Numbered from the stretch's first letter, positions 1-8,826 are shown. The stretch is DNA of 30,258 bases from Armatimonadetes bacterium UBA5352 (GCA_002411015.1 DHPY01000016.1:5140-35397); one strand, 5' to 3'. Program-made: numbers and translations. Notes: generated by a model from the letters alone, not told the origin.

Positions 1-229
1 GCGGCTGAGTTCCGCAAGCGGAACTCACCCTCGCTTCGCTCGGGCGGCCCCTCCACGACGGTTTGCGTCCCATTTGGCCCATACAGAGACGTGCCAATGC
101 ATCGCACTGAGGATGGCGGGTGCCCGAGGGCGCCGTCGGCGTGATGGCGCCCTCGGTGGTTCTGACCAACGGCCCGGAGGCTGGAAGCCTGCCCCGCGGG
201 GTGGCGGGGTACCTGCCACCAGCGGCAGG
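1..229. repeat. Intergenic palindrome cluster at window start
   Basis: No credible gene is seen here. The stretch contains several inverted repeats: a 9-base pair of arms around an AA centre (GAGTTCCGC/GCGGAACTC, about 7-26), an 11-base pair at 124-134 and 146-156, and nested arms AGCCTGCC (186-193)/GGCAGGCT (224-231) with GGTGGC/GCCACC inside. The 17-mer GGCGGCCCCTCCACGAC at 43-59 recurs in the same orientation at 25353-25369, so this belongs to a dispersed intergenic repeat family. The short open frames crossing it look like by-products of the palindromes. Confidence 0.6.
124..156 (-). terminator. Possible terminator after the DUF1080 gene
   Basis: An 11-base perfect inverted repeat (CCGAGGGCGCC/GGCGCCCTCGG) with an 11-base loop lies about 75 bases downstream of the DUF1080 stop codon on the minus strand. 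There is no T-tract after it, so it may be only a repeat hairpin. Confidence 0.35.
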
Positions 230-976
230 CTAGGCCTCGTCGTACCGCTTCAGCGGGCGGTACCAGATGTTGCGGAAGCGCACGAGGTCGCCGTGGTCCT
301 GCAGCCAGAGCGGGCCGACCTCCGGGTGCGGCTCATACTCGGTCAGGACCTTGTGCGAGGTGACGCCCAGCAGTTGCTTGGCGTGATGCAGCACGATCCC
401 GTTCAAGATGACCGTGATGCGCGCTGGTTTGACGAGCTTCTCGCCGTCGAAGCGCGGGCCCTCCCAGATGATGTCGTAGACCTGCCACTCGCCGGGCTTA
501 CGGCAGGCGTTCGCGAGCGGCGGGTACTGGCCGTAGATCGCGCCCGTGGTGCCGTCCGGGTAGGTCAGGTTGTCGTAGCAGTCGAGCACCTGTATCTCGT
601 ACTTGCCCATCAGGAAGACGCCGGAGTTGCCGCGGCCCTGGCTCTCGCCCTTGACCTCGGCAGGCGCGCGCCACTCGACATGCAGGTGACAGTCACCGAA
701 CTCGGCCTTCGTGCGGATATAGCCGGTGCGCGGCACGACCTCCATGTAGCCGTTCTCGACCCTCCAGCCCGCGGGCATACCGGGCTCCTTCACGCTCTCC
801 CAGCCGGAGAGGTCGGTGCCGTCGAAGAGGATGACGGCGTCCGACGGCGGCGCGCCGGCGGCATCCTGGGTGCTCGGCTCGGGCGGCGTCACAACCGGCG
901 GCTGCGGCCGGTTTCCGTCATGGACATGCCAGTTCGTGCCTGGCAGGATCGGTGTGTCATCGTATCCGATGGCCAT
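230..976 (-). CDS. DUF1080 / 3-keto-disaccharide hydrolase-domain protein
   Basis: The 248-aa protein is a DUF1080 (3-keto-disaccharide hydrolase, concanavalin-like fold) protein, a family linked to glycoside breakdown or binding. The domain runs from about residue 47 to the end. It opens with LFDGTDLSGWE (50-60) and has the family core GNSGVFLMGKYEIQVLD (116-132) followed by a YPDGTTGAIYGQYPP segment. The first 40 residues are a Pro-rich lead (GYDDTPILPG, then RPQPPVV) common in this subfamily. No clear signal peptide is seen, so the location is uncertain. AGGAGG lies 7 bases before the ATG. It sits 58 bases after the aminotransferase gene and probably shares its transcript. The substrate cannot be told from sequence. 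Confidence 0.85.
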   Translation of the reverse strand: MAIGYDDTPILPGTNWHVHDGNRPQPPVVTPPEPSTQDAAGAPPSDAVILFDGTDLSGWESVKEPGMPAGWRVENGYMEVVPRTGYIRTKAEFGDCHLHVEWRAPAEVKGESQGRGNSGVFLMGKYEIQVLDCYDNLTYPDGTTGAIYGQYPPLANACRKPGEWQVYDIIWEGPRFDGEKLVKPARITVILNGIVLHHAKQLLGVTSHKVLTEYEPHPEVGPLWLQDHGDLVRFRNIWYRPLKRYDEA

Positions 977-1034
977 CGTTGGTCCTCCTGTGTATGTGCG
1001 GAGAGAGCGGCAATGCCGATCGGGGCGCCTGCGG

Positions 1035-2339
1035 CTACGCCTCCATCAGCTTGTCGGCATTGTCGGCGGCCTTGCGATACGCGAGCGCGTACTGCTCGAT
1101 GATCTCCGGCCGGTAGTGCTTGAACCACGGGATGCTGTAGCAGCGCTCCTGCATGCTCTCAGTGACGGGCAGCGAGCCCTCGGGCTGGCGCAGGTCACGG
1201 TCGGAGTTCGCGATGCGGGTCGGCTTGCCATGGCGGTAGATATCGGCGGTATTCAGCAGCGGGTGCAGGTGCAGGGCGAAGTTGGCGCCGGGGCTGCAGG
1301 TGCTGCCCTCGGCTCGCACGGCCTCCGCGAACTTGCTCAGCGGCAGTCCGCCAAGCTCCTCGGCGACGTAGAGCCCATGGGCCGCATACCAGCCGCCCAT
1401 CGTGGAGTTCTCGCTCTTCGGCGGGCGATGCGCGCGCACACCCGGGACATCCTCAAGCAGATCCCAGAAGTAGTTCATTGCCTTCTGGATCTCGTCCATG
1501 CGCTCGCGGTAGTACTTGAGTTGAACCCGGCCGACCGCGGAGGACATCTGGTGCATGCGGTACTTGTAGCCGCCCCACGGCAGACCCACGTAGGGGGTAA
1601 GCTCCGGATCGGTGATGTACGGCTTGTCGATCTCACCGGTCCACTGGGTGGCACGCGTGCGGCCGTAGTGGCCCCAGGCGATGCAGCGCTCCCAGATCTG
1701 GCGGTCGTCCGTGATCATCAGCCCGGCCTCGCCGACCGCGAGCGACTTCCCGCTCATGACCGACATGCAGCCCACGTGGCCGAGGGTGCCGACCAGGCGG
1801 CCCTTATAGAGGCCCCCATGCGCATGCGAGACGTCCTCGATGACCTTGAGGTTGTGCTTCTCCGCGATCTCCATGATCGGATCCATATCCGCGGGGTAGC
1901 CGCAGTAGTGGACCGGGACGATCGCCTTGGTGCGCTCGGTGATACGGTGCTCGATATCCTCCGGGTCAATGTTCATCGTCTCGGACTTCACGTCCGCGAA
2001 GACGATGGTGGCCTGCAGGCTTAATGCGGGGAGAGCGGTTGCCCAGTAGGTGAGGCTCGGGGCGATGATCTCGTCACCGACGCCGACGCCGCAGGCCCAC
2101 ATTGCGGACTGCAGCGACGCGGTGCCGGAGGAGAAGCCGAGGCCATATTCCATACCGTGCCACTCGGCGAACTCCTGCTCGAACTGCTGTGTGATGTCCA
2201 TGCCGGACATGGCCCGCCGGCGAAGCACATCGAGGACAGCCTGCTCGTCCTCCTCCGTGATGATCGGCCATGTGAAGAGGTCGCCTACGTCATCCTGAAC
2301 GGACTTCGGTCCACCATGAAGCGCAAGCTCGTCGGCCAT
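1035..2339 (-). CDS. DegT/DnrJ/EryC1/StrS-family PLP aminotransferase
   Basis: This is a fold-type I PLP enzyme of the DegT/DnrJ/EryC1 family (434 aa), which usually transaminates keto-sugars or, in some members, dehydrates them. Visible signatures are the N-terminal LHGGPK lead, the cofactor-binding FSSGTASLQSAM segment, the conserved EDVSHAHG (near residue 170), and the Schiff-base lysine in SGKSLAVGEAGL (about K198). I start it at the ATG at 2339, which has AGGAG 11 bases upstream. An in-frame ATG at 2363 would add eight residues (METGALDT) but has no ribosome-binding site. It precedes the DUF1080 gene in the same direction. The family often lies in carbohydrate or surface-polysaccharide loci, but the substrate here is unknown. 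Confidence 0.9.
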   Translation of the reverse strand: MADELALHGGPKSVQDDVGDLFTWPIITEEDEQAVLDVLRRRAMSGMDITQQFEQEFAEWHGMEYGLGFSSGTASLQSAMWACGVGVGDEIIAPSLTYWATALPALSLQATIVFADVKSETMNIDPEDIEHRITERTKAIVPVHYCGYPADMDPIMEIAEKHNLKVIEDVSHAHGGLYKGRLVGTLGHVGCMSVMSGKSLAVGEAGLMITDDRQIWERCIAWGHYGRTRATQWTGEIDKPYITDPELTPYVGLPWGGYKYRMHQMSSAVGRVQLKYYRERMDEIQKAMNYFWDLLEDVPGVRAHRPPKSENSTMGGWYAAHGLYVAEELGGLPLSKFAEAVRAEGSTCSPGANFALHLHPLLNTADIYRHGKPTRIANSDRDLRQPEGSLPVTESMQERCYSIPWFKHYRPEIIEQYALAYRKAADNADKLMEA

Positions 2340-2413
2340 AGTATCCAGTGCTCCTGTCTCCATATTCTGCGCGTCTATGCGATCAGAGGGGGTTCTTCGC
2401 TCTGGAGCGCCCG

Positions 2414-4138
2414 TTACCTCCCCGGCTGAGGCAGAAGGCGGTTCTTTGCGGCCTCGAGGTCGCCCGCGTCGTAGAGGCGGCGGGCGGAGAGCAGCCGGCT
2501 GATCTCCTCACGCGGCTGATCTCCGGCTTCCGCGTCGGCGATGAGGTGCGCGAAGGCAAGCTCCACCGCGACCTCCCGGTAGTAGCGGCGGGCCTCATCG
2601 CTCTCGCGCAGGCGCGCGATCCAGGCGAACTCGTCCGCACCGGCGGTCTCATAGAAGCCGAGCGCGTCGCGGTTGAGGGTGAGGCCGAGGCGCTCGGCAG
2701 CCGCGCGCAGGCCGTCGAGCAACCGGGCGACGGCGTCTGAGCGCGCGAGCATCTCCCGCCGCCAGAACGGCGCGATCGCGGCGTATTCGAGCGGCAGCGT
2801 CTCGCCCGTGCGCCTGCCGCTGACGGCGCTCTGCAGCGGGATGTCAACGGTGCGGGACGGCAGCTCCGTGCCGGGATAGCTGATCGTGCGGCGATCGAGG
2901 AAGCCGTCGCGGTCGGTGTCTGCGTACTCGATCTGCAGGTCGAGCGCACCGTCGTAGTCGTAGTCAACCTCGATCGCGCCCTGCTCGGCGCCATACAGGT
3001 GCAGGCGGGCATCCACCGGCGACCAGTAGAGGCGCATGCGGCCGGAGTAGTCGCCGTCAAGCTCAAAGCGCTTGTTGAGCCGCAGTGTCGGCGGACCACC
3101 CTCCTGCGGGAAGCCGCGCCACTCAGCGTTGAGGATGCCCTCCCAGCGCTCGCGGTCAGGAGTGCGGGCGGCGATGTTGTGATCGTTCTCATCCCAGATC
3201 AGCAGACAGCGCTGCCAGGCGGTGTCGCGAACGACCTCACGCGCGTCCTCCCAGCGCAGTATCGGCCCGATGGAGTCGCCGCTGCGGTGGGTGAAGGTCT
3301 CCTGCGAAGCCGCCGGGACCTCGGCCGACCCCAGGCAGGTGACGCTGACATCGTAGTCGTACGGCTGATCCTCCGTCCGATCGTTGTCGGCGTTGATCGA
3401 GTAGCGCGCGGAGTGGAGGCGGGTGCCCTCGGCGGTCAGCCGCACAGCCTCCTCCGGAAGCGCGTCGCCGTCGGGATCGTAGAAGCAGAAGGGCGCCTCG
3501 AGGGTGGCGACCCAGCGCCCGCCGGAGCGCCGGAACATGGCGAACCAGGCGGCGCCGCCGAAGTCGCAGTCCCACTCGCAGGTGCGCTGGACGTAGCCGT
3601 AGTCATCGAGCGCCCACAGGCCCCGCGGCCCGCGGTCGAAGTCGCGCGCAATCACGAGGAAGGGCCGCTCGCCCCAGGTGCTGCGCACGGTGTAGGTCTG
3701 CACCATCCGGTCGGCGACGCCGTCGTGGTTCAGATCATCGTAATCGAAGGTGCGGTCGAGGGAGCCGTCGGCGTCCATGTCGAGGGCGAGACAGTCGCTG
3801 TCACCATCCGGACCGGTGGCGTCCGGTGTCATGTCACCATCGTCATCGAGGATGAACAGCAGGTGCCCCCGGTCCCTGGTGATAAGCATGGAGGTGCCGT
3901 CGTCGAGCGTGTGGTGGATGTGGCGATCCTGCGCGGCGCGGCCGACGATCTCGCGCATCTCCGGCGTGTCGAGTTCGGCCTGCAGCTCCTCGAGGCCGAG
4001 CAGCGCCGCACGCGACTCGCCATCGCGGGTATCGCGCGACACCGCACGCCGCGACTGGCAGCCGCCCTCGATGCACGCGAGCGTGCCGAGCGCCGCCCAG
4101 AGCAGGAGCAGGACGCTGATGCGCGGGCACCGTCCCAT
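2414..4138 (-). CDS. Secreted or lipoprotein-type protein with Asp-rich repeats, unknown function
   Basis: I do not recognise a characterised family for this 574-aa protein. It begins with a signal peptide (MGRCPRISVLLLLWAALG, then TLAC). Cys22 may be a lipobox cysteine, though the -3 residue is Thr, so the lipid anchor is uncertain. The mature part has several clusters of DxDxDG-type calcium-loop-like motifs, at about residues 98-143, 219-230, 249-263 and 391-417, for example DMDADGSLDRT and DTDRDGFLDRRT. These resemble the loops in dockerin, thrombospondin type 3 or EF-hand repeats. The C-terminal third is helical and charged. The open frame extends upstream to 4510, but the ATG at 4138 has GGAGGGG 8 bases before it, is followed by the signal peptide, and avoids overlap with the upstream gene. 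Confidence 0.7.
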   Translation of the reverse strand: MGRCPRISVLLLLWAALGTLACIEGGCQSRRAVSRDTRDGESRAALLGLEELQAELDTPEMREIVGRAAQDRHIHHTLDDGTSMLITRDRGHLLFILDDDGDMTPDATGPDGDSDCLALDMDADGSLDRTFDYDDLNHDGVADRMVQTYTVRSTWGERPFLVIARDFDRGPRGLWALDDYGYVQRTCEWDCDFGGAAWFAMFRRSGGRWVATLEAPFCFYDPDGDALPEEAVRLTAEGTRLHSARYSINADNDRTEDQPYDYDVSVTCLGSAEVPAASQETFTHRSGDSIGPILRWEDAREVVRDTAWQRCLLIWDENDHNIAARTPDRERWEGILNAEWRGFPQEGGPPTLRLNKRFELDGDYSGRMRLYWSPVDARLHLYGAEQGAIEVDYDYDGALDLQIEYADTDRDGFLDRRTISYPGTELPSRTVDIPLQSAVSGRRTGETLPLEYAAIAPFWRREMLARSDAVARLLDGLRAAAERLGLTLNRDALGFYETAGADEFAWIARLRESDEARRYYREVAVELAFAHLIADAEAGDQPREEISRLLSARRLYDAGDLEAAKNRLLPQPGR

Positions 4139-4190
4139 GCGCCAGTCCCCTCCGCGGCAGGGGCTCAGGCCGGGCGGTATGCCATCCTCA

Positions 4191-5129
4191 TCATAGATGC
4201 TGATCGCGCACTGCACGGTGCAGGATCGCCCCCAGGCCCTCGATGCCCTCGCGATGCGGCACCTCGCGACGCCAGCGGGGCGGGATGCGGCCGGAGCCGT
4301 TGTACGCGCCGCTGATCGCGCCTGCGATGCACGCGCGGGTGTCCGTGTCACCGCCGGCCACGATGCTCGAGACGAGCGCCTCACGGACACTTTCAGGACG
4401 GCGCAGGAAGCAGTAGAAGGCCGTCGGGACGGTCTCGAAGGCTGCCCCGCCCAGTGAGAGCTGCGGAAGAGCGGCCAGCGGGGGCTCCTGGGCCTCAAGC
4501 AGGTGCGCACACTCGGAGAGGGCGTCGCTCACGCGGGACGGCTGAAGCTGGTCGAGTATCTGCAGCAGGATCGTCTCGGGATCAAGCTCGCCCACGGCTG
4601 CGAGCGCCACGGCATAGGCGACCGCATAGGCGCCGTCGAGCGCCTCCTCGTTGCGGTGGGTGATCACGCCGCAGGTGCGGACATCCTCGCGCAGGCCCTC
4701 CAGCCGCCCGGCGTGCAGCAGCCCGACCGGCGCGATGCGCATCGCCACACCGTTGCCCGCGGCGTACTCGCCATGCTCGCCCGCCCGCTCCCAGGCGGTG
4801 CCGCTCTGCAGGCGCTTCATCGCGTGGTAGGTGGCGCGGCCGATCCCTCTGCCTCCCGCCTCGAACCACGCGAGGTAGCGGCGGGCGAGGTCCTCGCCGT
4901 CCACGCGCCCGAACTCGGCGATGGACTGCGCGGTGGCGATGAGCATCGCGGTGTCATCGGTCCACTCGCCCATCGTGAGCGAGCCGACCTCAAAGCGGCC
5001 ATCGTAGTAGGCTTCCGCCAGATCGGTGCCGGAGTAGCCCTCGTAAACGGCGCCGAGGCAGTCACCACAGGCGGCGGCGAGCAGCGATCCGGTGAATCTG
5101 GATGCCTCGGCAGCAGTCGAGTAGTTCAT
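4191..5129 (-). CDS. ADP-ribosylglycohydrolase (DraG) family protein
   Basis: This 312-aa protein belongs to the ADP-ribosylglycohydrolase family, dinuclear-magnesium enzymes that remove ADP-ribose from proteins or small molecules. It has the N-terminal CGDCLGAVYEG segment (21-31), the metal-binding EWTDDTAM (55-62), a central GNGVAMRIAPVG (126-137) and the C-terminal metal-site GGDTDT (259-264) followed by GAISGAYNG. The length is typical. The ATG at 5129 matches the family start but has no good Shine-Dalgarno. A GTG at 5216 preceded by AAGGAGG would add 29 residues, but those codons (TTA, AGA, ACA, TGT) are unlike the rest of this GC-rich gene, so I reject it. It lies 52 bases upstream of the Asp-rich protein gene. 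Confidence 0.88.
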   Translation of the reverse strand: MNYSTAAEASRFTGSLLAAACGDCLGAVYEGYSGTDLAEAYYDGRFEVGSLTMGEWTDDTAMLIATAQSIAEFGRVDGEDLARRYLAWFEAGGRGIGRATYHAMKRLQSGTAWERAGEHGEYAAGNGVAMRIAPVGLLHAGRLEGLREDVRTCGVITHRNEEALDGAYAVAYAVALAAVGELDPETILLQILDQLQPSRVSDALSECAHLLEAQEPPLAALPQLSLGGAAFETVPTAFYCFLRRPESVREALVSSIVAGGDTDTRACIAGAISGAYNGSGRIPPRWRREVPHREGIEGLGAILHRAVRDQHL

Positions 5130-5271
5130 AGAGGAACAGATCACTCTCTCCCGAGCCTCTAAGGGCGCGCCGGACCCTCCCGTCTGAGGCGCAGTTGTCG
5201 CTTCACCTCGGTGCACAGAACCTCCTTCATCTGCTTCCGGACGATCTCAGGGGGATTGGCTGATGCCGCCC

Positions 5272-6510
5272 TCAGGCACCGTACCCTCCACCGCCCGCGG
5301 TCAGACCCGCCGCCTCCGGATGCGCGCGCGTCCACGCGCGAAGCTGCTGGCTGCAGCGGGACCTGATCGCCTCGATCCCCGGAAGCTCCCCGACGACCTC
5401 TCCGCCCGCGATCAGGGGTCGCAGGAGCGTTTGCGCGCGATCACCGCAGGCGCACTGGTCGCTGGGGCGGCGGCCCTCGGCGAACAGCGTGCGTGTGCCA
5501 CACGCGGGGCAGACGGCGACGTTCCTCACGCCGGAGAGCTTGCCGCGCTTGGTCATCGCGGTGCCCTCGATCTCCACGATGTCCATCGCGAGGTTGACAG
5601 GTGGCGCGGCCGAGAGAGCAGTTCCCACGCCGTAACCGGAGGCGAACTCGTTGTAGCGAGGGATCGAGTACTCGTCGAGGCCGCCGCTGAGGAAGATCTC
5701 CACGTGCTGGTAGCCACGCAGATCAAGTTCCCAGCGCACCTCGCGCATCAGCGCCTGCCAGTCACCCCGCCGACTTCCCGGGGTGTCGAGGCGGACGGCC
5801 GCGAGCTTCTCCCCAAGCGTCTCGGCGGCCGCGATCGCCTCGAACTTCTCGTCGCAGAAGGTATCCACCAGCGCGACACGCGGCACGCTCTCGTCAACCA
5901 CCTCATCGAACCACTGCAGCGCGGTGGTGAGGCCGCCCGCGACCAGGATCAGCGCGTGTGGCATGGTGCCGGAGGGCTCAAGGCCCAGCATCTCGGCGGT
6001 ATGTACGACCGAGACCGCGTCGCAGCCACCGAGGTAGCAGGAGCGATCGATCATCGGGGCGATAGACGGGTGCGCCCGGCGCGCGCCGAAGCTCAGGAGC
6101 GTCCGATCGCCGGCGGCGACACGGCAGCGACTTGCGCGGGTGGCGATTCCGGAGGCCTGGCAGAGGAGACCGAGCATCGCGGTCTCCATCTCGGCGAAGG
6201 CGGCGTAGTCGCCGGAGATGCGCGCGACGGGCTCGTCGCAGAGGAACAGGCTGCCCTCGGGAGCACAGTCAACATTCACCGGCAGGCCCTCAAGGGCCGC
6301 CGCAAGCTCCTCGACGCCGGCGAGCACGCCCCACGACCAGCCCCCGGGCAGGCTCGAGCAGTGCAACTCCGCTGTGACGCGCTTCGATGCACCCTTCGCC
6401 TCAAGCACCTCACGGGCGCGGGTGAAGTAGACGTCGGTGATCCTTCCGGCGCGAATGTCCTCAAGCGAAGCCGTGTACAGCATCTGCGCACACACCCCGA
6501 TCGGCGGCAT
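5272..6510 (-). CDS. pncB: Nicotinate phosphoribosyltransferase
   Basis: This 412-aa enzyme joins nicotinate to PRPP to make nicotinate mononucleotide, the salvage entry to NAD. It resembles the shorter archaeal and thermophile-type enzymes. Visible features are YTASLEDIRAGRITDVYF near the start, the catalytic-domain FGARRAHP (141-148), the phosphate-binding segment DTPGSRRGD (242-250) and SGGLDE (275-280). A C-terminal zinc-ribbon-like part has CPACG (334-338) and CACG (353-356), as seen in this subgroup. The ATG at 6510 has GAGG 5 bases upstream and matches the family N-terminus; the open frame continues 17 codons further up without a better start. It is followed by the ADP-ribosylglycohydrolase gene, so the two could both touch NAD or ADP-ribose turnover, but that link is inference. 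Confidence 0.9.
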   Translation of the reverse strand: MPPIGVCAQMLYTASLEDIRAGRITDVYFTRAREVLEAKGASKRVTAELHCSSLPGGWSWGVLAGVEELAAALEGLPVNVDCAPEGSLFLCDEPVARISGDYAAFAEMETAMLGLLCQASGIATRASRCRVAAGDRTLLSFGARRAHPSIAPMIDRSCYLGGCDAVSVVHTAEMLGLEPSGTMPHALILVAGGLTTALQWFDEVVDESVPRVALVDTFCDEKFEAIAAAETLGEKLAAVRLDTPGSRRGDWQALMREVRWELDLRGYQHVEIFLSGGLDEYSIPRYNEFASGYGVGTALSAAPPVNLAMDIVEIEGTAMTKRGKLSGVRNVAVCPACGTRTLFAEGRRPSDQCACGDRAQTLLRPLIAGGEVVGELPGIEAIRSRCSQQLRAWTRAHPEAAGLTAGGGGYGA

Positions 6511-6615
6511 ACTATCCTCGGACCGCGGGCGCAGTCGCTCGCGCGCAGCGCCCGCTACCACGTACGCCTTCGGCGCGAGGCGTGCTTCTCCTGCCGGTGC
6601 AGGGCGTACAGAGGA

Positions 6616-6646
6616 ACGGGCAGGCCGGATGAGCCGGCCTGCCCGT
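6616..6646 (-). terminator. Terminator hairpin after the porin gene
   Basis: A 13-base perfect stem (ACGGGCAGGCCGG/CCGGCCTGCCCGT) with a 5-base loop lies 27 bases past the porin stop codon. On the minus strand it is followed by TTCCTCTGT, a weak T-rich tail. It separates the porin from the nicotinate phosphoribosyltransferase gene. Confidence 0.7.
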
Positions 6647-6672
6647 GGGTTGGGCTCAGGTTGTTGCGAGGC

Positions 6673-7716
6673 TCAGCGATACTCGTACTGCCACTGGATG
6701 CCGAGCAGGTCCTCGCTGTTGTCGCCGGTCTTGCCGTCAACCTCACCGGTGCGCTTCCAGTCACCATCGGTGTACTGAACGGTGATGGAGCTGCTCTCGT
6801 AGACCTTGTGCCGGACTCCAATCGTCCAGCCGGTGTACTCAGCATGGGGCCGGAAGCCGTTGTCCTGCGCCGCGCCGACGGCCGCGTACGGCTTCGCGTT
6901 GAACTCCTCCCAGCGCGCGAAGACCATGTTCTTGCCGTCCTCGAGGTCATACATGCCCTGCACGTAGTAGCCGTCGCGGTCAGCGCCGAGCATCTCGCCA
7001 TCTGCCCACTCCGCCTGGAAGCCCCACGGCTTCGCGAACTTGCGGACGTAGAGGTCAACCGCGTTGCGATCGCTCTCGACCGAGTCGGCGATGTAGCTGC
7101 CATCGAACCAGGACGCGCCGAACTGGCCCCAGTCCTGGTTGAACTTGATGTCGAGGGAGATGTTCTTGTCGTCGTTGAGATCATCCGAGCGGAACTGGCC
7201 GTTCCAGATACCGAGGACTGCGAGCGGTTCGTCGCTGCTCGCGGGGTTGCGGCGGACCCACACGCCGCGATCGGCCGCGCCGGCCTGCCAGAAGCCGGGG
7301 CCCGACTCGAGGATCTTGGCGCGCTCGAAGGGCAGGCGCACGGAGGAGCCCTCCCAGGCTTCGAGACCGAACCAGGTTGGGACCTGGCCGGCCTGGATCG
7401 CGTAGCCCCCGCCGAGGCGGTAGTCGATGAACGCGTTGTAGAGGTCGATGTTCGGATCGCCGGGGCCCGTTCGCGCGAGAGTGATGATCCCGGTTGTGCG
7501 GTCGTCAAGGTCGCCCTTGAACGTGAGGTAGAGCTGGCGGAAGTCGAAGTTGTCCGGATTGGCGTCGTCGTCGCTGTCGATGTAGCGGACGGTGAAGTAC
7601 CCGGACACGCAGATGCGGTCGTACCAGCACTGACCCTCCAGCCCCTCCTGGGCGAAGGCCATGCCCATGGAGAGGAGCATGGTGGCGACCACCATGCAGA
7701 TGGTGAGACGCTTCAT
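6673..7716 (-). CDS. Porin-like outer-membrane beta-barrel protein
   Basis: The 347-aa protein looks like an outer-membrane porin, nearest in style to phosphate-selective porins O and P. It has a clear cleavable signal peptide (MKRLTICMVVATMLLSMGMAFA, cut before QEG). It then shows many alternating aromatic and polar stretches typical of transmembrane strands, such as GYFTVRYIDS, FDFRQLYLTFKGD, WDRGV-like turns and a C-terminal LLGIQWQYEY strand. Strand-turn acidic loops (DSDDDANPDN) are also typical. GGGAGGG lies 7 bases before the ATG at 7716. It sits alone between a hairpin-containing upstream region and a terminator, so it is probably a single-gene unit. The solute is unknown. The barrel supports a diderm host. 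Confidence 0.8.
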   Translation of the reverse strand: MKRLTICMVVATMLLSMGMAFAQEGLEGQCWYDRICVSGYFTVRYIDSDDDANPDNFDFRQLYLTFKGDLDDRTTGIITLARTGPGDPNIDLYNAFIDYRLGGGYAIQAGQVPTWFGLEAWEGSSVRLPFERAKILESGPGFWQAGAADRGVWVRRNPASSDEPLAVLGIWNGQFRSDDLNDDKNISLDIKFNQDWGQFGASWFDGSYIADSVESDRNAVDLYVRKFAKPWGFQAEWADGEMLGADRDGYYVQGMYDLEDGKNMVFARWEEFNAKPYAAVGAAQDNGFRPHAEYTGWTIGVRHKVYESSSITVQYTDGDWKRTGEVDGKTGDNSEDLLGIQWQYEYR

Positions 7717-7864
7717 GGTGTTACCCTCCCTGACAAGTGATGCGGAAACGAAAGCCCCGGCTCGTCCCACCGGCAGCCCCCACGATCAGGCGGCGGTGAC
7801 GAACGCTAACCCATCCATGGCCCTTTTTAACAGGTTCGGTCGGGTTTGGTGGTGCACTATTCCG

Positions 7865-7916
7865 GGTATCTCAAAATGATACCTCCGGGTAAACCACTAG
7901 ATTCCCAGGAGAATCT
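7865..7916. promoter_or_regulatory. Two tandem hairpins between the Xer gene and porin
   Basis: Two perfect 6-base inverted repeats lie in a relatively AT-rich pocket: GGTATC (7865-7870)/GATACC (7878-7883) with loop TCAAAAT, and AGATTC (7899-7904)/GAATCT (7911-7916) with loop CCAGGA. The second lies about 20 bases past the recombinase stop. They could be its terminator or operator sites for the porin promoter. Neither has a T-tract. I could not pick out a convincing porin promoter in 7717-7864. Confidence 0.45.
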
Positions 7917-7935
7917 TCTGGAGGGGCGCCGCTGT

Positions 7936-8826
7936 CTACGCCCGCGGGTGCGCGTCGTCGTACACGCGTCGAAGCTCCTCGACTGATACGTGCGTGTAGA
8001 TCTCGGTGGTTGAGAGACTGGCGTGGCCGAGCATCTCCTGGATCGCGCGCAGGTCGGCGCCGCCGCTGAGCAGGTGCGTGGCGAATGAGTGGCGCAGGGT
8101 GTGCGGCGAGGTACCCTCCGGCAGCCCCGCAAGACGCGCATAGCGCTTCAGCACGCTCCAGAAGCCTCCGCGGCTGAACGCCCGCCCAAAGCGTGTCAGG
8201 AAGATCGCATCCTCCCCGGTGTAGCGCTCGAACTCCGGCCGCGACTCGTTCATGTACCGCCGGACGAGATGCACCGCCAGCGGCGCCACCGGCACGATCC
8301 GTTCCTTCGACCCCTTGCCCATGGTGCGCACGAGGCCCTCGGTGAGGCTCAGTTCGTGCATCCGCAGGGCCACCAGCTCCGACACGCGCAGGCCCGACGC
8401 GTAGAGCAGCGCGATCATCGCGGCATCGCGCAGGCCCTCTGGGCTGGAGCGATCGGGCATCTCCAGGAGCCTGCGGCACTCCTCGACCGTCAACACCTTC
8501 GGAAGGCGACGCGCGGGCTTCGGGAGGTCAACGTCGGCGGCGGGGTCGGCCTGCGTGCGGCCATCGAGCAGGAGGAAGCGATACAGCCCGCGCACGGCGG
8601 AGAGCTTGCGGGAGATCGTGCTGCGCGCCAGGGCCAGGCCGTGCTGCAGGAACTCGATGAAGTCGATGAGGTCCTGTCTGGAGGCATCGGTGTAGGCCAT
8701 CACTCCGCGCCCGCGGAGGAAGTCGCCGAACTGCTCAAGATCGCGCCTGTACGCCTGGACCGTGTTCTCCGCGAGGTTGCGGTCTACGCGCATGAAGTCG
8801 GTGAAGTCGGCGATGACTTCACGCAT
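7936..8826 (-). CDS. xerD: Tyrosine recombinase XerC/XerD
   Basis: This 296-aa site-specific recombinase would resolve chromosome dimers at dif. The N-terminal core-binding domain (about 1-90) has the usual FTDFMRVDRNLAENTVQAYRR-type helices. The catalytic domain carries the full set: R147 (ASGLRVSEL), K171 or K174 (GKGSKERIVP), H242 and R245 (HTLRHSFATHL), H268 (LGHASLST) and the nucleophile Y277 (EIYTHV). The length is normal for XerC/D; choosing between C and D from sequence alone is not safe, and I lean to XerD. The ATG at 8826 overlaps the upstream DUF4446 stop by 8 bases (ATGCGTGA), indicating translational coupling. No dif-like site was recognised nearby. With no integrase-type arm-binding region, it is unlikely to be a mobile element enzyme. 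Confidence 0.9.
   Translation of the reverse strand: MREVIADFTDFMRVDRNLAENTVQAYRRDLEQFGDFLRGRGVMAYTDASRQDLIDFIEFLQHGLALARSTISRKLSAVRGLYRFLLLDGRTQADPAADVDLPKPARRLPKVLTVEECRRLLEMPDRSSPEGLRDAAMIALLYASGLRVSELVALRMHELSLTEGLVRTMGKGSKERIVPVAPLAVHLVRRYMNESRPEFERYTGEDAIFLTRFGRAFSRGGFWSVLKRYARLAGLPEGTSPHTLRHSFATHLLSGGADLRAIQEMLGHASLSTTEIYTHVSVEELRRVYDDAHPRA

Noticed and set aside
74..1102. Long plus-strand frame opposite the DUF1080 and aminotransferase genes
   Set aside because: Antisense shadow typical of GC-rich coding DNA; no start signal and no family likeness. The same holds for the long frames opposite the porin, carB, the membrane protein and the glycosidase-like gene.
5159..5230. A 23-codon minus-strand frame (MKEVLCTEVK...) upstream of the ADP-ribosylglycohydrolase gene
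   Set aside because: The ribosome-binding site is weak and there is nothing recognisable in the product; it may be chance. It overlaps the alternative GTG start at 5216, which I also rejected on codon use.
7936..8826. Tyrosine recombinase as a sign of an integrated element
   Set aside because: It has XerC/D length and motifs, is coupled to yajC/DUF4446 housekeeping genes, and no attachment repeats, tRNA or phage genes accompany it.
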